64,000 nucleotides of DNA from Devosia sp. (GCF_017307495.1 NZ_JAFKHE010000017.1:146427-210426), one strand, 5' to 3'; counted from the stretch's first letter, positions 18,424 through 27,055 are shown. Numbers and translations are program-made. The notes: generated from the sequence alone by a model not told the origin.

Positions 18424-19899
18424 CTACTGGAACGCCGTCTCCGCGAAGCTTCTGAGCTTGCGCGAATGGAGCCGCTCCGGCGGCTGGTCCCTCAGAATCT
18501 CCATCGCCCTGAGCCCGATCTGGAAGTGCCGCGCCACCTGCGTGCGGTAGAAGTCGGAGGCCATGCCGGGCAGCTTCAGCTCGCCATGCAGCGGCTTGTC
18601 GGAGACGCAGAGCAGGGTGCCGTAGGGGACACGGAAGCGGAAGCCGTTGGCGGCGATGGTGGCCGATTCCATGTCGAGGGCGACGGCGCGGCTCTGTGAG
18701 AGCTGGCGGGTAATCTCGGCCTGGTCGCGCAGTTCCCAGTTGCGGTTGTCGAAGGTGGCCACGGTGCCGGTGCGCATGATGCGCTTGGTTTCCATGCCGT
18801 GGAGATGCGTGATCTCGGCCACCGCCTGCTCCAGCGCCACCTGCACTTCGGCGAGCGCCGGGATGGGCACGGTCACCGGCAGGTCGGCGTCGAGCACGTG
18901 GTCCTCGCGCAGGTAGGCGTGGGCCAGAACGTAGTCGCCAAGCTCCTGGCTGTTCCTCAGTCCGGCGCAGTGGCCGAGCATGATCCAGGCGTGCGGGCGC
19001 AGCACTGCGATGTGATCGGTGATCGTCTTCGCGTTCGAGGGGCCGACGCCGATATTCACGATGGTGATGCCGCGATTACGCGGCATGGTGAGGTGGAGCG
19101 CCGGCATTTGCGGGACACGGGTGGCACGGACGCCGCTGGTCCCGCCACGGAGGCGGGTGTTGCGGGTCACGAAGCCGCCGGGTTCGACGAAGCTCTCGTA
19201 GTCGGGGTGGCCTTCCTCCATGTAGCGCTGCGCCACGCGGGCGAACTCGTCCATGTAGAAGCCGTAGTTGGTGAAGATCACGAAATTCTGGAAGTGATCG
19301 GGCTCGGTGCCGGTGTAGTGCGCCAGACGCTGGAGCGAATAGTCGACCCGCGGGGCGGTGAAGTGCGCCAGCGGGTAAGGGCCGCCGGGCGGGGGGACGA
19401 ACGTGCCGTTGGCGATCTCGTCGTCGGTGTCCTGCAGGTCCGGGACGTCGAACAGGTCGCGCAGCGGGATCGGGAGGGCATTGATCGCTTCGCCGTCGAT
19501 ACGCTCGGTGGTCGGAATGGCGAAGTGCAACGGGATGCGGGTCGCGGACTCGCCGACCTCGATCGCCCCGCCGTGATTGCGCAGGATCACGTCGAACTGC
19601 TCGATCAGATAGGATCTGAACAGGTCCGGGGCCGTCACCGTGGTGCGGTAGATGCCGGGCGTATGGAGATAACCATAGGGCAGGGTGCTGGTGGTCTTGC
19701 CGTAGCTGCGCGAGGTGACCTGGACCTCCGGGTAGAAGGCGCGCACGCGGCCCTTGGGAACATGGCCGCGCGTCAGGGCGACCAGTTGCTCGCGGATGAA
19801 GCCCGTGTTGCGGTGGTAGATCTCGGCGACATAGGCCCAGGCAGCGTGGGGATCGGTGAATGCCTTCTGCGGCATCGGCGCGGGGCTGATCGTGTCCAT
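18424..19899 (-). CDS. amn: AMP nucleosidase
   Basis: This enzyme cleaves AMP to adenine and ribose-5-phosphate, setting adenylate levels. The 491-aa product has the Amn-specific N-terminal regulatory domain (to about residue 270, with FYPEVQVTSRSYGKTTSTLPYG split by the family layout) and a C-terminal nucleoside-phosphorylase-like domain: NIGVGPSNAKTITDHIAVLRP, ALDMESATIAANGF, and the closing catalytic SDKPLHGELK. The ATG at 19899 begins MDTISPAP. Upstream lies a gene-free stretch with a probable small RNA. Confidence 0.95.
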   Translation of the reverse strand: MDTISPAPMPQKAFTDPHAAWAYVAEIYHRNTGFIREQLVALTRGHVPKGRVRAFYPEVQVTSRSYGKTTSTLPYGYLHTPGIYRTTVTAPDLFRSYLIEQFDVILRNHGGAIEVGESATRIPLHFAIPTTERIDGEAINALPIPLRDLFDVPDLQDTDDEIANGTFVPPPGGPYPLAHFTAPRVDYSLQRLAHYTGTEPDHFQNFVIFTNYGFYMDEFARVAQRYMEEGHPDYESFVEPGGFVTRNTRLRGGTSGVRATRVPQMPALHLTMPRNRGITIVNIGVGPSNAKTITDHIAVLRPHAWIMLGHCAGLRNSQELGDYVLAHAYLREDHVLDADLPVTVPIPALAEVQVALEQAVAEITHLHGMETKRIMRTGTVATFDNRNWELRDQAEITRQLSQSRAVALDMESATIAANGFRFRVPYGTLLCVSDKPLHGELKLPGMASDFYRTQVARHFQIGLRAMEILRDQPPERLHSRKLRSFAETAFQ

Positions 19900-20049
19900 G
19901 CTCTTCTCGTTGGCGAGGCGGCGCCCGGCGCCGCTTGCAGGCCATCCTTAGGGGAGCCCAGGGCTTTGGGCAACCGGCAGAGATTACCGGTCGTTCATGA
20001 AGTTCAAGTTCCGGTGAGGGGGGTGTTTCCGACGATTTGTTGCACCATG

Positions 20050-20193
20050 TTAGGCTCAGTTCACTGGAATACTGCAAACGACCCATGCACCCGGTGAACC
20101 GCGAGGAGTTGCCGCCGCTGCCCCCAAGCCCTCAACAGTGCGGCGGGCGACTCTTCAGGGCCACGGACCAGACATGGTTCGTGGCCCTCTTTG
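20050..20193 (+). ncRNA. candidate structured small RNA (three hairpins)
   Basis: A gene-free stretch folds into three successive stem-loops. Stem one pairs GTTCACTGG (20059-20067) with CCGGTGAAC (20091-20099). Stem two is about 13 bp between 20106-20119 and 20138-20152 with one bulge; its loop holds the pyrimidine-rich GCCCCCAAGCCCTC. Stem three, 20157-20187, ends in CTTTGTTT and looks like an intrinsic terminator. No open frame or ribosome-binding site fits. I cannot assign it to a known RNA family, and the promoter is not clear, so the 5' end is approximate. Confidence 0.55.
20157..20193 (+). terminator. intrinsic terminator of candidate sRNA
   Basis: AGGGCCACGGACC (20157-20169) pairs with GGTTCGTGGCCCT (20176-20188) with one wobble and a short loop, followed by CTTTGTTT. 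There is no coding gene just upstream on this strand, which is why I link it to the small-RNA candidate. Confidence 0.75.
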
Positions 20194-20289
20194 TTTCAGG
20201 CTGGCGATGACGCGCCGAATTGTCCTTCGTTCCACTTCCGGCCCCGTTGAGCAGCGGCTATGGTCCGGGGCAACGGCGGGGAGGGGTTC

Positions 20290-20823
20290 ATGAGGCGGCT
20301 AGCGGCAATCGCTGCGCTATCGGGCGGATTGTTGGCCAGTGCGCCGACGCTGGCGGTTGAGCTGGTCGATTCCGTGTTCCAGGTGACCTTCCGCTATGCC
20401 GGCTCCGAAGAGGTCCTGAACGACACGGTCGTACCGCTGCTGCCCGACAACGCCTGCTACACATGGTATGTGCGCCTCGGTCAGGCTACGGCGCCCAAGA
20501 CCGCAACCGAAGTGCTGACGCTACCCGTGCCGCTCGCCGACTGGGGAAGCGTTGCGACCAACCCCGATGATGGGATCGATATCTCGGCGGACAGCAGCGT
20601 TGCGACCCGAACCTTCACACCCGAACCCGACGCCGAAGGCTGGTTCAGCCACGCCTGGTGCGTGGCTGCCGGAGACCCCACAGGCGATCATGCCATTGCC
20701 ATCGCGGTGGATGGGGTGCCACTCACAAGATTCGACTTCACGGTCGTGCTGCCCGAAGACTACTACTGGCCGCCGATCGCCCAGCCCGGACCCCGCGAAC
20801 GCAGCGTGGATCACAGCTGGTAG
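20290..20823 (+). CDS. exported hypothetical protein
   Basis: I do not recognise this family. The 177-aa product has a Sec signal peptide (MRRLAAIAALSGGLLASAPTLA) and a mature domain rich in beta-type residues with two cysteines (CYTW near residue 56, AWCVAAG near 128) and a tyrosine/proline-rich end. It is probably periplasmic. ATG 20290 is preceded by GGGGAGG; the frame runs on to 20260, but that start would spoil the signal peptide. It is 33 nt upstream of the DUF1993 gene. Confidence 0.68.
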   Translation: MRRLAAIAALSGGLLASAPTLAVELVDSVFQVTFRYAGSEEVLNDTVVPLLPDNACYTWYVRLGQATAPKTATEVLTLPVPLADWGSVATNPDDGIDISADSSVATRTFTPEPDAEGWFSHAWCVAAGDPTGDHAIAIAVDGVPLTRFDFTVVLPEDYYWPPIAQPGPRERSVDHSW

Positions 20824-20856
20824 CGTTCCCTACCATCGACTAACCCGAGGATTCTT

Positions 20857-21360
20857 ATGCCGATTTCGATGTACGCGATCACCGTTCCGGTGTTCACGCG
20901 CTATCTCAATAATCTGGATGCGGTGCTGGCGACCGCGGAGAAGTTCGTTGAAGAGCGCAAGATCAAGCCGGAGGTGCTGGGTCAATCGCGGCTCGCCCCC
21001 GACATGCTGCCCCTGACCTTCCAGGTGCAGTCGACGACCGACCGGGTGAAGTTCGCGCTGTGCCGCCTGACCGGACGCGAAGCGCCGAGCTGGCAGGACA
21101 CCGAGGTTACGCTTGCGGACCTCAGGGCGCGCGTGAAGAAGGGCCTCGACTTCGTGTCGAGCTTCAGCGAGGCCGACCTTGCGGGCGCCGAGAACAGGAT
21201 GGTGACGCTGAAGGTGCGCGGCGAAGATACGCAAGTGCCGGCGGTCGAGCACATCACGCTCAATGCCGTGCCGCAGATATTCTTCCACCTCACCACTGCC
21301 TACGCCCTGCTGCGGCACAACGGCGTGCCGATCGGCAAGCGCGACTTCGTGGGCGCCTGA
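20857..21360 (+). CDS. DUF1993 family protein
   Basis: A 167-aa soluble protein with family landmarks: MYAITVPVFTRYLNNLDAVL at the start, RLAPDMLPLTFQVQ near residue 45, and FHLTTAYALLRHNGVPIGKRDF at the end. The fold is probably a DinB-like four-helix bundle, which suits the conserved histidines, but no activity is known. GAGGA precedes ATG 20857. It converges on the molybdopterin oxidoreductase gene, with only 4 nt between stops. Confidence 0.9.
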   Translation: MPISMYAITVPVFTRYLNNLDAVLATAEKFVEERKIKPEVLGQSRLAPDMLPLTFQVQSTTDRVKFALCRLTGREAPSWQDTEVTLADLRARVKKGLDFVSSFSEADLAGAENRMVTLKVRGEDTQVPAVEHITLNAVPQIFFHLTTAYALLRHNGVPIGKRDFVGA

Positions 21361-21364
21361 ACGA

Positions 21365-22021
21365 TCAGGAGTAGCGCTCTTCCTTCCACGGATCGGCGTG
21401 ATTGTGATAGCCGCGGACTTCCCAGAAGCCGCGGTGATCGCGCTCCGAGAACTCGATGCGCTTCAGCCATTTCGGGCTCTTCCAGAAGTAGAGGTGCGGC
21501 ACCACGAGCCGCACCGGCCCGCCATGATCGCGCGAGAGCGGCTCGTTCTCCCAGGTGTGAACGATGAGAGCCTCGGTGGAGGCGAAATCCTCGATCGCCA
21601 TGTTGGTGGTGTAGCCGTCGTTCGAGGTGAACAGCACGAACCTGGCCTCTGGCTTCACCCCGACCTCATCCATGAGCTGGTGAGTGGAGACGCCCTTCCA
21701 GTGGTTATCGTAGCGTGACCAGCTGGTCACGCAATGGATGTCGCTCAGCTTTTCTACCTGCGGCAGGGCCATCAGGTCATCGAAGCTCCAGGTCTGGGGA
21801 TGTTCGACCTCGCCGGCGATGTCGAGGCGCCAGACGTCCTTCGGCACATTCGGAGTCTGGCCGAGATCTAGGATGGGCCAGTTCTTTACCAGGTGCTGAC
21901 CGGGCGGCAGCCGCGCGTCTTCGGGTCGCGACAGCTGGCCGGTGAGGAACTTGCCAAGCTCGGCCCAGCGGGACTTTGTCTTCGTGAGCTTGCTGTCTTC
22001 GGGGAGGTCGTCGTCAGGCAT
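21365..22021 (-). CDS. sulfite oxidase-like molybdopterin oxidoreductase
   Basis: A 218-aa protein of the SUOX/MsrP fold. The molybdenum ligand is probably C97 in DIHCVTSWSRYD, and the pterin-contacting stretches (DHGGPVRLVVPHLYFWKSPKW) are intact. It has no Tat signal peptide, so it is likely cytosolic, unlike MsrP, and no heme domain is present. Substrate is unknown. ATG 22021 (MPDDDLPEDSKL) was chosen because the upstream extension to 22126 does not look like protein. Confidence 0.85.
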   Translation of the reverse strand: MPDDDLPEDSKLTKTKSRWAELGKFLTGQLSRPEDARLPPGQHLVKNWPILDLGQTPNVPKDVWRLDIAGEVEHPQTWSFDDLMALPQVEKLSDIHCVTSWSRYDNHWKGVSTHQLMDEVGVKPEARFVLFTSNDGYTTNMAIEDFASTEALIVHTWENEPLSRDHGGPVRLVVPHLYFWKSPKWLKRIEFSERDHRGFWEVRGYHNHADPWKEERYS

Positions 22022-22183
22022 CCTGGCCTCGTGAGTTGCTGCGAGGGTGAACCTTCTGCACCGCAAGTCAACCGGGCCTCGGTGCAGGGCAGGTTGCCGC
22101 CGGGCGATTTTGACCGCCGGAACCATTGCCGCGCTGCGACCTGGTCCCCATTTCGGACCGAATGCTCAATAGTGGAGACCGAG

Positions 22184-22768
22184 ATGCTGAACCGTGAAGA
22201 GCGCCGTGCCATCGAGGGCCTGTTCGACCGGCTCGGGGAAGCCGAGCGGCGGACGCCGGAACGCGATCCCGAGGCAGAGGCGCTGATCGGTGCCGAGTTG
22301 CGGCGCCTACCCAGCGCGCCGTACTACATGGCCCAGACCATCGTCGTGCAGCAGCAAGGCCTCGAAGCCGCCGATGCCCGCATCAGGGACCTCGAGGCAC
22401 AGCTGGCGCAGCGGGACGAGCAGCGCCAGCGCAGCCCATGGGATCGTGGCGAGGACGGCTATGATCGGCGGCAGCGCGATAACAATTTCGCGAGCGGATT
22501 CGGCGGTGGCGGCTTCCTGGGCGGGGCGATGCAGACTGCCCTGGGCGTCGCGGGCGGCGTACTGCTCGGCAGCGCCATCGGATCGCTTTTTGGCGCCGGC
22601 GGAGCGCATGCTTCCGAGACTCAGGCGGGCGACGGGGCGCAGAACCAGGCCGACAACGCCGAGCCCCAGGACCAAGGTGCCGACCATGACGCGGGCGGCG
22701 ACGGTGGCAACTGGGGTGGGTTCGGCGGCGACGATGGCGGCGGCTTCGATATGGGCGGAGATTTTTGA
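22184..22768 (+). CDS. DUF2076 family protein
   Basis: A 194-aa protein with a conserved helical N-terminus (MLNREERRAIEGLFDRLGEAE, then YYMAQTIVVQQQGLEAADARIRDLEAQLAQ split across residues 50-80, a coiled coil). A glycine-rich hydrophobic stretch follows (FGGGGFLGGAMQTALGVAGGVLLGSAIGSLFG, about residues 103-134), and the tail is Asp/Gly-rich. The family is called a periplasmic ligand-binding sensor in databases, but the role is not established. GGAG at 22173-22176 supports ATG 22184. Confidence 0.85.
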   Translation: MLNREERRAIEGLFDRLGEAERRTPERDPEAEALIGAELRRLPSAPYYMAQTIVVQQQGLEAADARIRDLEAQLAQRDEQRQRSPWDRGEDGYDRRQRDNNFASGFGGGGFLGGAMQTALGVAGGVLLGSAIGSLFGAGGAHASETQAGDGAQNQADNAEPQDQGADHDAGGDGGNWGGFGGDDGGGFDMGGDF

Positions 22769-22819
22769 CGCAGCCCTCGGCGCTTGCCGTGGCGCGGAAT
22801 CGCTGCATGATCGGGAGCG

Positions 22820-23473
22820 ATGACAGACACCGAGTTCGACCCCAAGAGTGGAGACAGTGAGACGGACTTCCGCCTCTCCACCCTTCTCGCCGATCTTGCG
22901 CAGGGCAGCCACGAGGAGCGCATAACGATCGGCGACCTGTTGGCCGCGATGCAGCGCCGCGCGCTCGGCGCGATGATCTTCATTTTTGCCGTTCCGGTGG
23001 CGCTGCCGCTGCCGCCCGGAGTGTCGACGATCTTCGGGGCCCCGCTGCTGTTCCTGACCGCGCAGCTGATGCTGGGGATGCAGCCCTGGCTGCCCAAGCT
23101 GATCACCAACAGGTCACTGACCCGACGCGAGTTTGGCCGGATCGTATCCGCCGTGGCGCCCTGGTTGCACCGTGCGGAAAGCGTGATGAAACCCCGCGGG
23201 CAGTTCGTCGGGCAGTCGCCGTTCGTCTACCTGTTGGGGGCGATGTGCCTGATCCTGTCGATCATCCTGTTCCTGCCCATCCCACTCGGCAATATGTTGC
23301 CGGCCTTCGCGGTCAGCGTGATCTCGCTCGGGCTGTTGGCGCGCGATGGGCTGTGGATGACGATCGGGTTCGTGCTGGGCCTGGTCGCCATCGCCGTCGT
23401 CTGGGGCGTGTTCTGGGCGATCATCTTCGGCACGCTGTTCGTGGCCTCGACCTGGTTCGGATTCGGCTTTTGA
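22820..23473 (+). CDS. exoD: ExoD family membrane protein
   Basis: A 217-aa inner-membrane protein with four to five TM segments (about residues 50-68, 75-95, 138-160, 162-180 and 185-215). The family pattern is clear: LADLAQGSHEERITIGDLL, RALGAMIFIFAVPVALPLPPG and LFLPIPLGNMLPAFAV. ExoD was first linked to exopolysaccharide production and alkali tolerance in Sinorhizobium; its mechanism is unknown. No polysaccharide genes adjoin it here. Confidence 0.9.
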   Translation: MTDTEFDPKSGDSETDFRLSTLLADLAQGSHEERITIGDLLAAMQRRALGAMIFIFAVPVALPLPPGVSTIFGAPLLFLTAQLMLGMQPWLPKLITNRSLTRREFGRIVSAVAPWLHRAESVMKPRGQFVGQSPFVYLLGAMCLILSIILFLPIPLGNMLPAFAVSVISLGLLARDGLWMTIGFVLGLVAIAVVWGVFWAIIFGTLFVASTWFGFGF

Positions 23474-23476
23474 TGC

Positions 23477-23971
23477 CTACCAGTAGGCGAGGGCGGCAAA
23501 CGGGTCGTTGGTGAACGTACCGGCCTTGCGCTTCTCGTAGAAGTTGTTCCCGCCCGCTTCGAGCACATAGAACATGTTGTTGTAGGAGTAGCGGTAGCCG
23601 GCGGTGTGGAAGTGCTTCACTTCCCGGCCCAGATTGGGATGCCGTTCACCCCGCAGCACTCGATCGGCGACGCTGTAGGCCATGGCGGCCGAGCGCTTCT
23701 CGCTCATCGGCTTGGAGAGGACGCCGGGCGCGAACTGGTTCTTCTGGCCGACGACGGCGCAGATGGATTTCGGATATTTCGGGTCTGCGACGCGGTTCAT
23801 CACCACGGTGCCGACGGCGAGCATGCCTTCGTCACTGGAGCGGTTGGACTCGAAATACATCGCACGCGCAAGGCAGTCGCGCGAGGAGAGGCCGAAGGGC
23901 GAGAAGGTAGCGCAGCCCGCGAGGCTCGCCAGCAATGGCGCCGCCAGCAGCAGCTTGAGGGATCCTGCCAA
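23477..23971 (-). CDS. SleB-type cell wall hydrolase, lipoprotein
   Basis: A 164-aa protein of the hydrolase_2 (SleB) family, probably acting on peptidoglycan. The domain shows CLARAMYFESNRSSDEGMLAVGTVVMNR, with the catalytic-type glutamate in YFES, and ends in FAALAYW. A lipoprotein signal with lipobox LAGC at residues 17-20 suggests anchoring in the periplasm. Start is TTG at 23971, with GGAG 6 nt upstream and no in-frame ATG that keeps the signal. It converges on exoD (3 nt between stops). Confidence 0.87.
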   Translation of the reverse strand: MAGSLKLLLAAPLLASLAGCATFSPFGLSSRDCLARAMYFESNRSSDEGMLAVGTVVMNRVADPKYPKSICAVVGQKNQFAPGVLSKPMSEKRSAAMAYSVADRVLRGERHPNLGREVKHFHTAGYRYSYNNMFYVLEAGGNNFYEKRKAGTFTNDPFAALAYW

Positions 23972-24066
23972 CGATGACTCCAGAACGCGGATACAACTAG
24001 GGAGCCGGGCTGATGATGCCCGTGCTCCCTAAAATGCACGCCTAGCGTTAAGACGACGTTGAGGAG

Positions 24067-24396
24067 TCAGCGGCGGCCAGATGAGACGACAAGGCTGAGC
24101 AGGCACGCCAACCCCACCAGCGCGACAACGACCGGAACCGGATCGTTTCGGACCGCCTTGCCGGCCTTCCACGCCTGCCTGCCCATCACGCGGGCGGCCA
24201 CCGCACCCTTCTGCACCGCTTGGTCGGCCAAGTCGTGTGCAACATGGCCGAGGTCGTGGCGGGCGCTTTCGGTGTACCTGGCGAGTGCTTCGGAAAGATG
24301 TCGGGCCTCGCTTGCCAGGCTGGCGAACTGGCGGCCGAACCGCTCCTGTGTGCCGTCGGCGAGGTGGGAGAGGTCGAAACCGCGGGAATGGGCCAT
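24067..24396 (-). CDS. small protein with C-terminal membrane anchor
   Basis: A 109-aa protein I cannot place firmly. An alanine- and histidine-rich helical region (residues 10-75) precedes one TM segment near the C-terminus (PVPVVVALVGLACLLSLVVSS), ending GRR. The layout recalls DUF883/ElaB-type ribosome- or membrane-associated proteins. GAGGAG precedes the ATG. The 153 nt up to the next gene contain two hairpins. Confidence 0.7.
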   Translation of the reverse strand: MAHSRGFDLSHLADGTQERFGRQFASLASEARHLSEALARYTESARHDLGHVAHDLADQAVQKGAVAARVMGRQAWKAGKAVRNDPVPVVVALVGLACLLSLVVSSGRR

Positions 24397-24467
24397 GAAC
24401 TTACGCTCCTCGATGCTGTGTCGGGAAGCTAACGCAGCAGTGATTTCGAGGGTTCCGTGGACTGGTC

Positions 24468-24531
24468 GAGGGCAGGGTCACCAGGAGGTGACGTCATCCT
24501 GCCCTCTACTTAAGCCCGATCAAGTTGGGCT
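24468..24531 (-). terminator. two adjacent hairpins downstream of the DUF2189 gene
   Basis: On the minus strand, AGCCCAA/TCGGGCT (24513-24531) forms a 7-bp hairpin 18 nt after the DUF2189 stop, followed by TAAGTAG. Next comes a long nested hairpin: 9-bp GAGGGCAGG/CCTGCCCTC (24468-24476 with 24498-24506) enclosing a 6-bp GTCACC/GGTGAC stem and an AGGA loop. The first is a likely terminator; the second may be a leader structure for the small membrane protein gene. Confidence 0.55.
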
Positions 24532-24549
24532 CAATCCGTTAGTGAAACG

Positions 24550-25359
24550 TTAACGGGCGCCCCCGGGCGGGACGACAGCCTTCCTATAGAGATGCCAGGT
24601 CGCGTGTCCGAGGACGGGAACGACGACGGCCAGCCCAACCAGCAGCGGAATGACGCCGGTGACCAGCAGCGCCGCCACAATGATCCCCCAGAGCGCGATG
24701 GTAAGGGGGTTCCTGATGGTCACGCGCAGCGACGTGAAGATGGCTACGGCCGCCCCCACGTCGCGATCGAGCACCAATGGGATCGAGACGACCATGGTGG
24801 CAAGGACGGCCGCGGCGAACAGCAGACCGATGAGGTTGCCCCAGATCATCAGGGAAGTGCCCTGGGGCGTGTTGAACAGCTCGGACAGGAAGACGGCGAG
24901 TGTGGCAGGGGAGCCCGGGCCGAAAGTCGATTCATAGATGAACTGAGCCACCATCAGCCAGACGGTGAAGGCGATCAGCATCATCACGCCTACCGCCGCG
25001 ATGGAGGCAAAGGCGGGACTGCGGAACACGTCAAACGCGGCGCGCCAGTGGGTGTCGAGGCCCAGTTCCTCGCGCCGGCTCATCTCGTAGATCGGGAGGG
25101 CGAGGAAGGGGCCGACCAGAGCAAAGCCGGAAATGAGCGGGAACAGCAGCGGCCAGGAATTGTTGCCTGAACTCCACAGGGCGAGGGCGGCGCCGCAGAG
25201 CGGATAGATCAAGCCGAGGAAGGCCAGGTGCGAGGGCCTCTGCCAAAAGTCGCGCCAACCCAGGCGAAGGGCATCGACGAGGTCTGCCGGTCCGATCGAT
25301 CGAACCTCCGGGATGTCGAGCTGCTGGCCCGGATTCGTGAGCACATGAAAACTACTCAT
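24550..25359 (-). CDS. DUF2189 family membrane protein
   Basis: A 269-aa inner-membrane protein with about six TM segments. The conserved N-terminus is visible (IPEVRSIGPADLVDALRLGWRDF, then PSHLAFLGLIYPLCG), as is the later LVLDRDVGAAVAIFTSLRVTIRNP, a family signature. Function is unknown. ATG 25359 (MSSFHVLTN) has GGAGGAAGGA directly upstream, so the frame extension to 25590 is discarded. Confidence 0.9.
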   Translation of the reverse strand: MSSFHVLTNPGQQLDIPEVRSIGPADLVDALRLGWRDFWQRPSHLAFLGLIYPLCGAALALWSSGNNSWPLLFPLISGFALVGPFLALPIYEMSRREELGLDTHWRAAFDVFRSPAFASIAAVGVMMLIAFTVWLMVAQFIYESTFGPGSPATLAVFLSELFNTPQGTSLMIWGNLIGLLFAAAVLATMVVSIPLVLDRDVGAAVAIFTSLRVTIRNPLTIALWGIIVAALLVTGVIPLLVGLAVVVPVLGHATWHLYRKAVVPPGGAR

Positions 25360-25582
25360 TCCTTCCTCCTTTGGAGGCGGAACGTCGCCGCGGGCGTTGG
25401 AACGCCGGGCGGTCATCGCCTCTGCGTCGTAGTGGCATTGTAGCGCTGTTCGACACTGAAGTCGAAGGGTGGCGCCAGGTTCAGCGAGGTCGGGACCGTG
25501 GGAGCGGTGATGTGCCGACCGGGACGGGCTTGAATGCTGGCCGGCTGTACCCAAATCCCCCAGGGACACGCAAGGAGAGATG

Positions 25583-25897
25583 ATGAGCAAGGAAGAAGCG
25601 AGGCTACACCGTCAGTTCGACCGGATCGGCCGCGCCGTGCCTGCCAGTTCGGGCTTCCTGAACTGGATACGGCAACCCTCGTCGCGGCTGGTGCGCATAC
25701 CGCTCGGTATCCTGCTCATCCTCGGGGGCGTTTTCAGCTTCCTGCCGATCCTTGGCGCATGGATGCTGCCACTCGGCCTGTTCCTCATCGCGCTGGACCT
25801 GCCGTTCCTGCAGGGCCCGATCAACCGGGTGAGCTTCTGGGCGCAACGGAAGTGGACCGCCTGGCGCAGGGGCCGGAAGGCCCGCAAGGGCGACTGA
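25583..25897 (+). CDS. small membrane protein, unknown function
   Basis: A 104-aa protein with two closely spaced hydrophobic segments (about residues 38-57 and 59-75) between a basic N-terminus (KEEARLHRQFDRIG) and a strongly basic tail (RKWTAWRRGRKARKG). Similar rhizobial proteins are sometimes mislabelled tryptophan synthase subunit, which the sequence does not support. AGGAG at 25573-25577 fits ATG 25583 better than the adjacent ATG at 25580. It converges on the nucleosidase gene. Confidence 0.75.
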   Translation: MSKEEARLHRQFDRIGRAVPASSGFLNWIRQPSSRLVRIPLGILLILGGVFSFLPILGAWMLPLGLFLIALDLPFLQGPINRVSFWAQRKWTAWRRGRKARKGD

Positions 25898-25900
25898 GGA

Positions 25901-26542
25901 CTATTGCAGCGCGCCGTTGGCGATGGCGGCCTCCAGCAGGTCGACGGCGTGCGCGAGTTTTTCGTCGACGATGTGAAGGTAGTGCGTCCAGTCGTCGAAG
26001 TGGCCAAGCTGCTCATCGCCATCGGAAATACCGCGTAGCGCGATGAGGGGCACGTGGAAGCACTGGCAAGCGCGCAGCACCGCGTAGGTCTCCATGTCCA
26101 CCATCTCGGCCGGGATGCGGTCGTAGGCGTCGCCAGACACGATATCGGCGCCGGTCGAAAGCGTAGCCCGGGCCAACCCGGGGACAAATGGACCGAGCGG
26201 GATCGTCGCCGGCTGATCGAGCATTGGCGTCATGCCCGGCTCGAAACCGAGCGGGGAGGCGTCCATGTCGCGATAGCTGACCGATGACGCCTGGTAGACG
26301 CCGGTCTGCTCCAGCCTGGCCGACCCGGCTGAGCCCAGGGAGACGACGAGGGTGGGAAGCCGGTTCGCCAGGTCAAGCCGTGCCAGCGCATGGGTGACGG
26401 CGACAGCCGCCTCGACCGGGCCGACGCCGGTCATCAACGGCGTAATTCGTGACCGGAGGTGCGGACCGTACTCGTTGTCGAGGGCCATGACGTAGAGGAC
26501 GTCGGCGGAGCCGGCCGTGCGGCGGGGTAGGGGCATGGGCAT
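25901..26542 (-). CDS. mtnN: MTA/SAH nucleosidase-type phosphorylase family protein
   Basis: A 213-aa nucleosidase-fold protein that probably cleaves 5'-methylthioadenosine or S-adenosylhomocysteine to adenine. Family features are MALDNEYGPHL at the start, the loop TGVGPVEAAV, the substrate glutamate in AEMVDMETYAV, and the catalytic aspartate in GISDGDE. The N-terminus is somewhat short and the phosphate-site region lacks arginines, which fits a hydrolase over a phosphorylase. Substrate preference is inferred. Confidence 0.85.
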   Translation of the reverse strand: MPMPLPRRTAGSADVLYVMALDNEYGPHLRSRITPLMTGVGPVEAAVAVTHALARLDLANRLPTLVVSLGSAGSARLEQTGVYQASSVSYRDMDASPLGFEPGMTPMLDQPATIPLGPFVPGLARATLSTGADIVSGDAYDRIPAEMVDMETYAVLRACQCFHVPLIALRGISDGDEQLGHFDDWTHYLHIVDEKLAHAVDLLEAAIANGALQ

Positions 26543-26617
26543 GGCTGTCAGAGCGGGATTTTCAGCGTCTCACAGGAGGCGTAGACTGCCCCGTGGGCTC
26601 GGGCAATGGAGGATATG

Positions 26618-27001
26618 ATGCTTCTTTCCGACCATCGTGCCTATCCAACCATCCCCGCTGCCGACATCGGCAGGGCCAAAGCATGGTACAAGGACAAGCT
26701 GGGCCTTGTGCCCACGGAAGAAAACCCGTTCGGGGTCATCTATCGCATGGCTGACGGAACGCGCTTTCAGTTGTACCCATCGCAATTTGCCGGAACGGCC
26801 CAGAACACGGCCATGGGCTTCAGCTCCAGAGATGTCGTCTCGGACATGAAGAAGCTGCGCGAGCGTGGCGTCAAGTTCGAGGAGTACAACATGCCGGAAC
26901 TGAAGACCGAGAACGGCATGGCGACGATGGGATCGTACCACGGGGCCTGGTTCAAGGATTCCGAGGGGAACATCCTCGCCATCGGCGACGAACCGAACTG
27001 A
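26618..27001 (+). CDS. VOC (glyoxalase-fold) family protein
   Basis: A 127-aa single vicinal-oxygen-chelate module: AYPTIPAADIGRAKAWYKDKLGL at the start, then YRMADGTRFQLYPSQFAGT and WFKDSEGNILAIGDEP at the end. Members include metal-dependent lyases, dioxygenases and resistance proteins; the function here is unknown. Three in-frame ATGs (26606, 26615, 26618) compete; GGAGG at 26608-26612 is best spaced for 26618. The M20 gene follows 54 nt downstream. Confidence 0.83.
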   Translation: MLLSDHRAYPTIPAADIGRAKAWYKDKLGLVPTEENPFGVIYRMADGTRFQLYPSQFAGTAQNTAMGFSSRDVVSDMKKLRERGVKFEEYNMPELKTENGMATMGSYHGAWFKDSEGNILAIGDEPN

Positions 27002-27055
27002 TCAGCCGGTTCTCCGGATTGACAGGCGACGCGGCGGGCAACAACCTGCCGCGCC

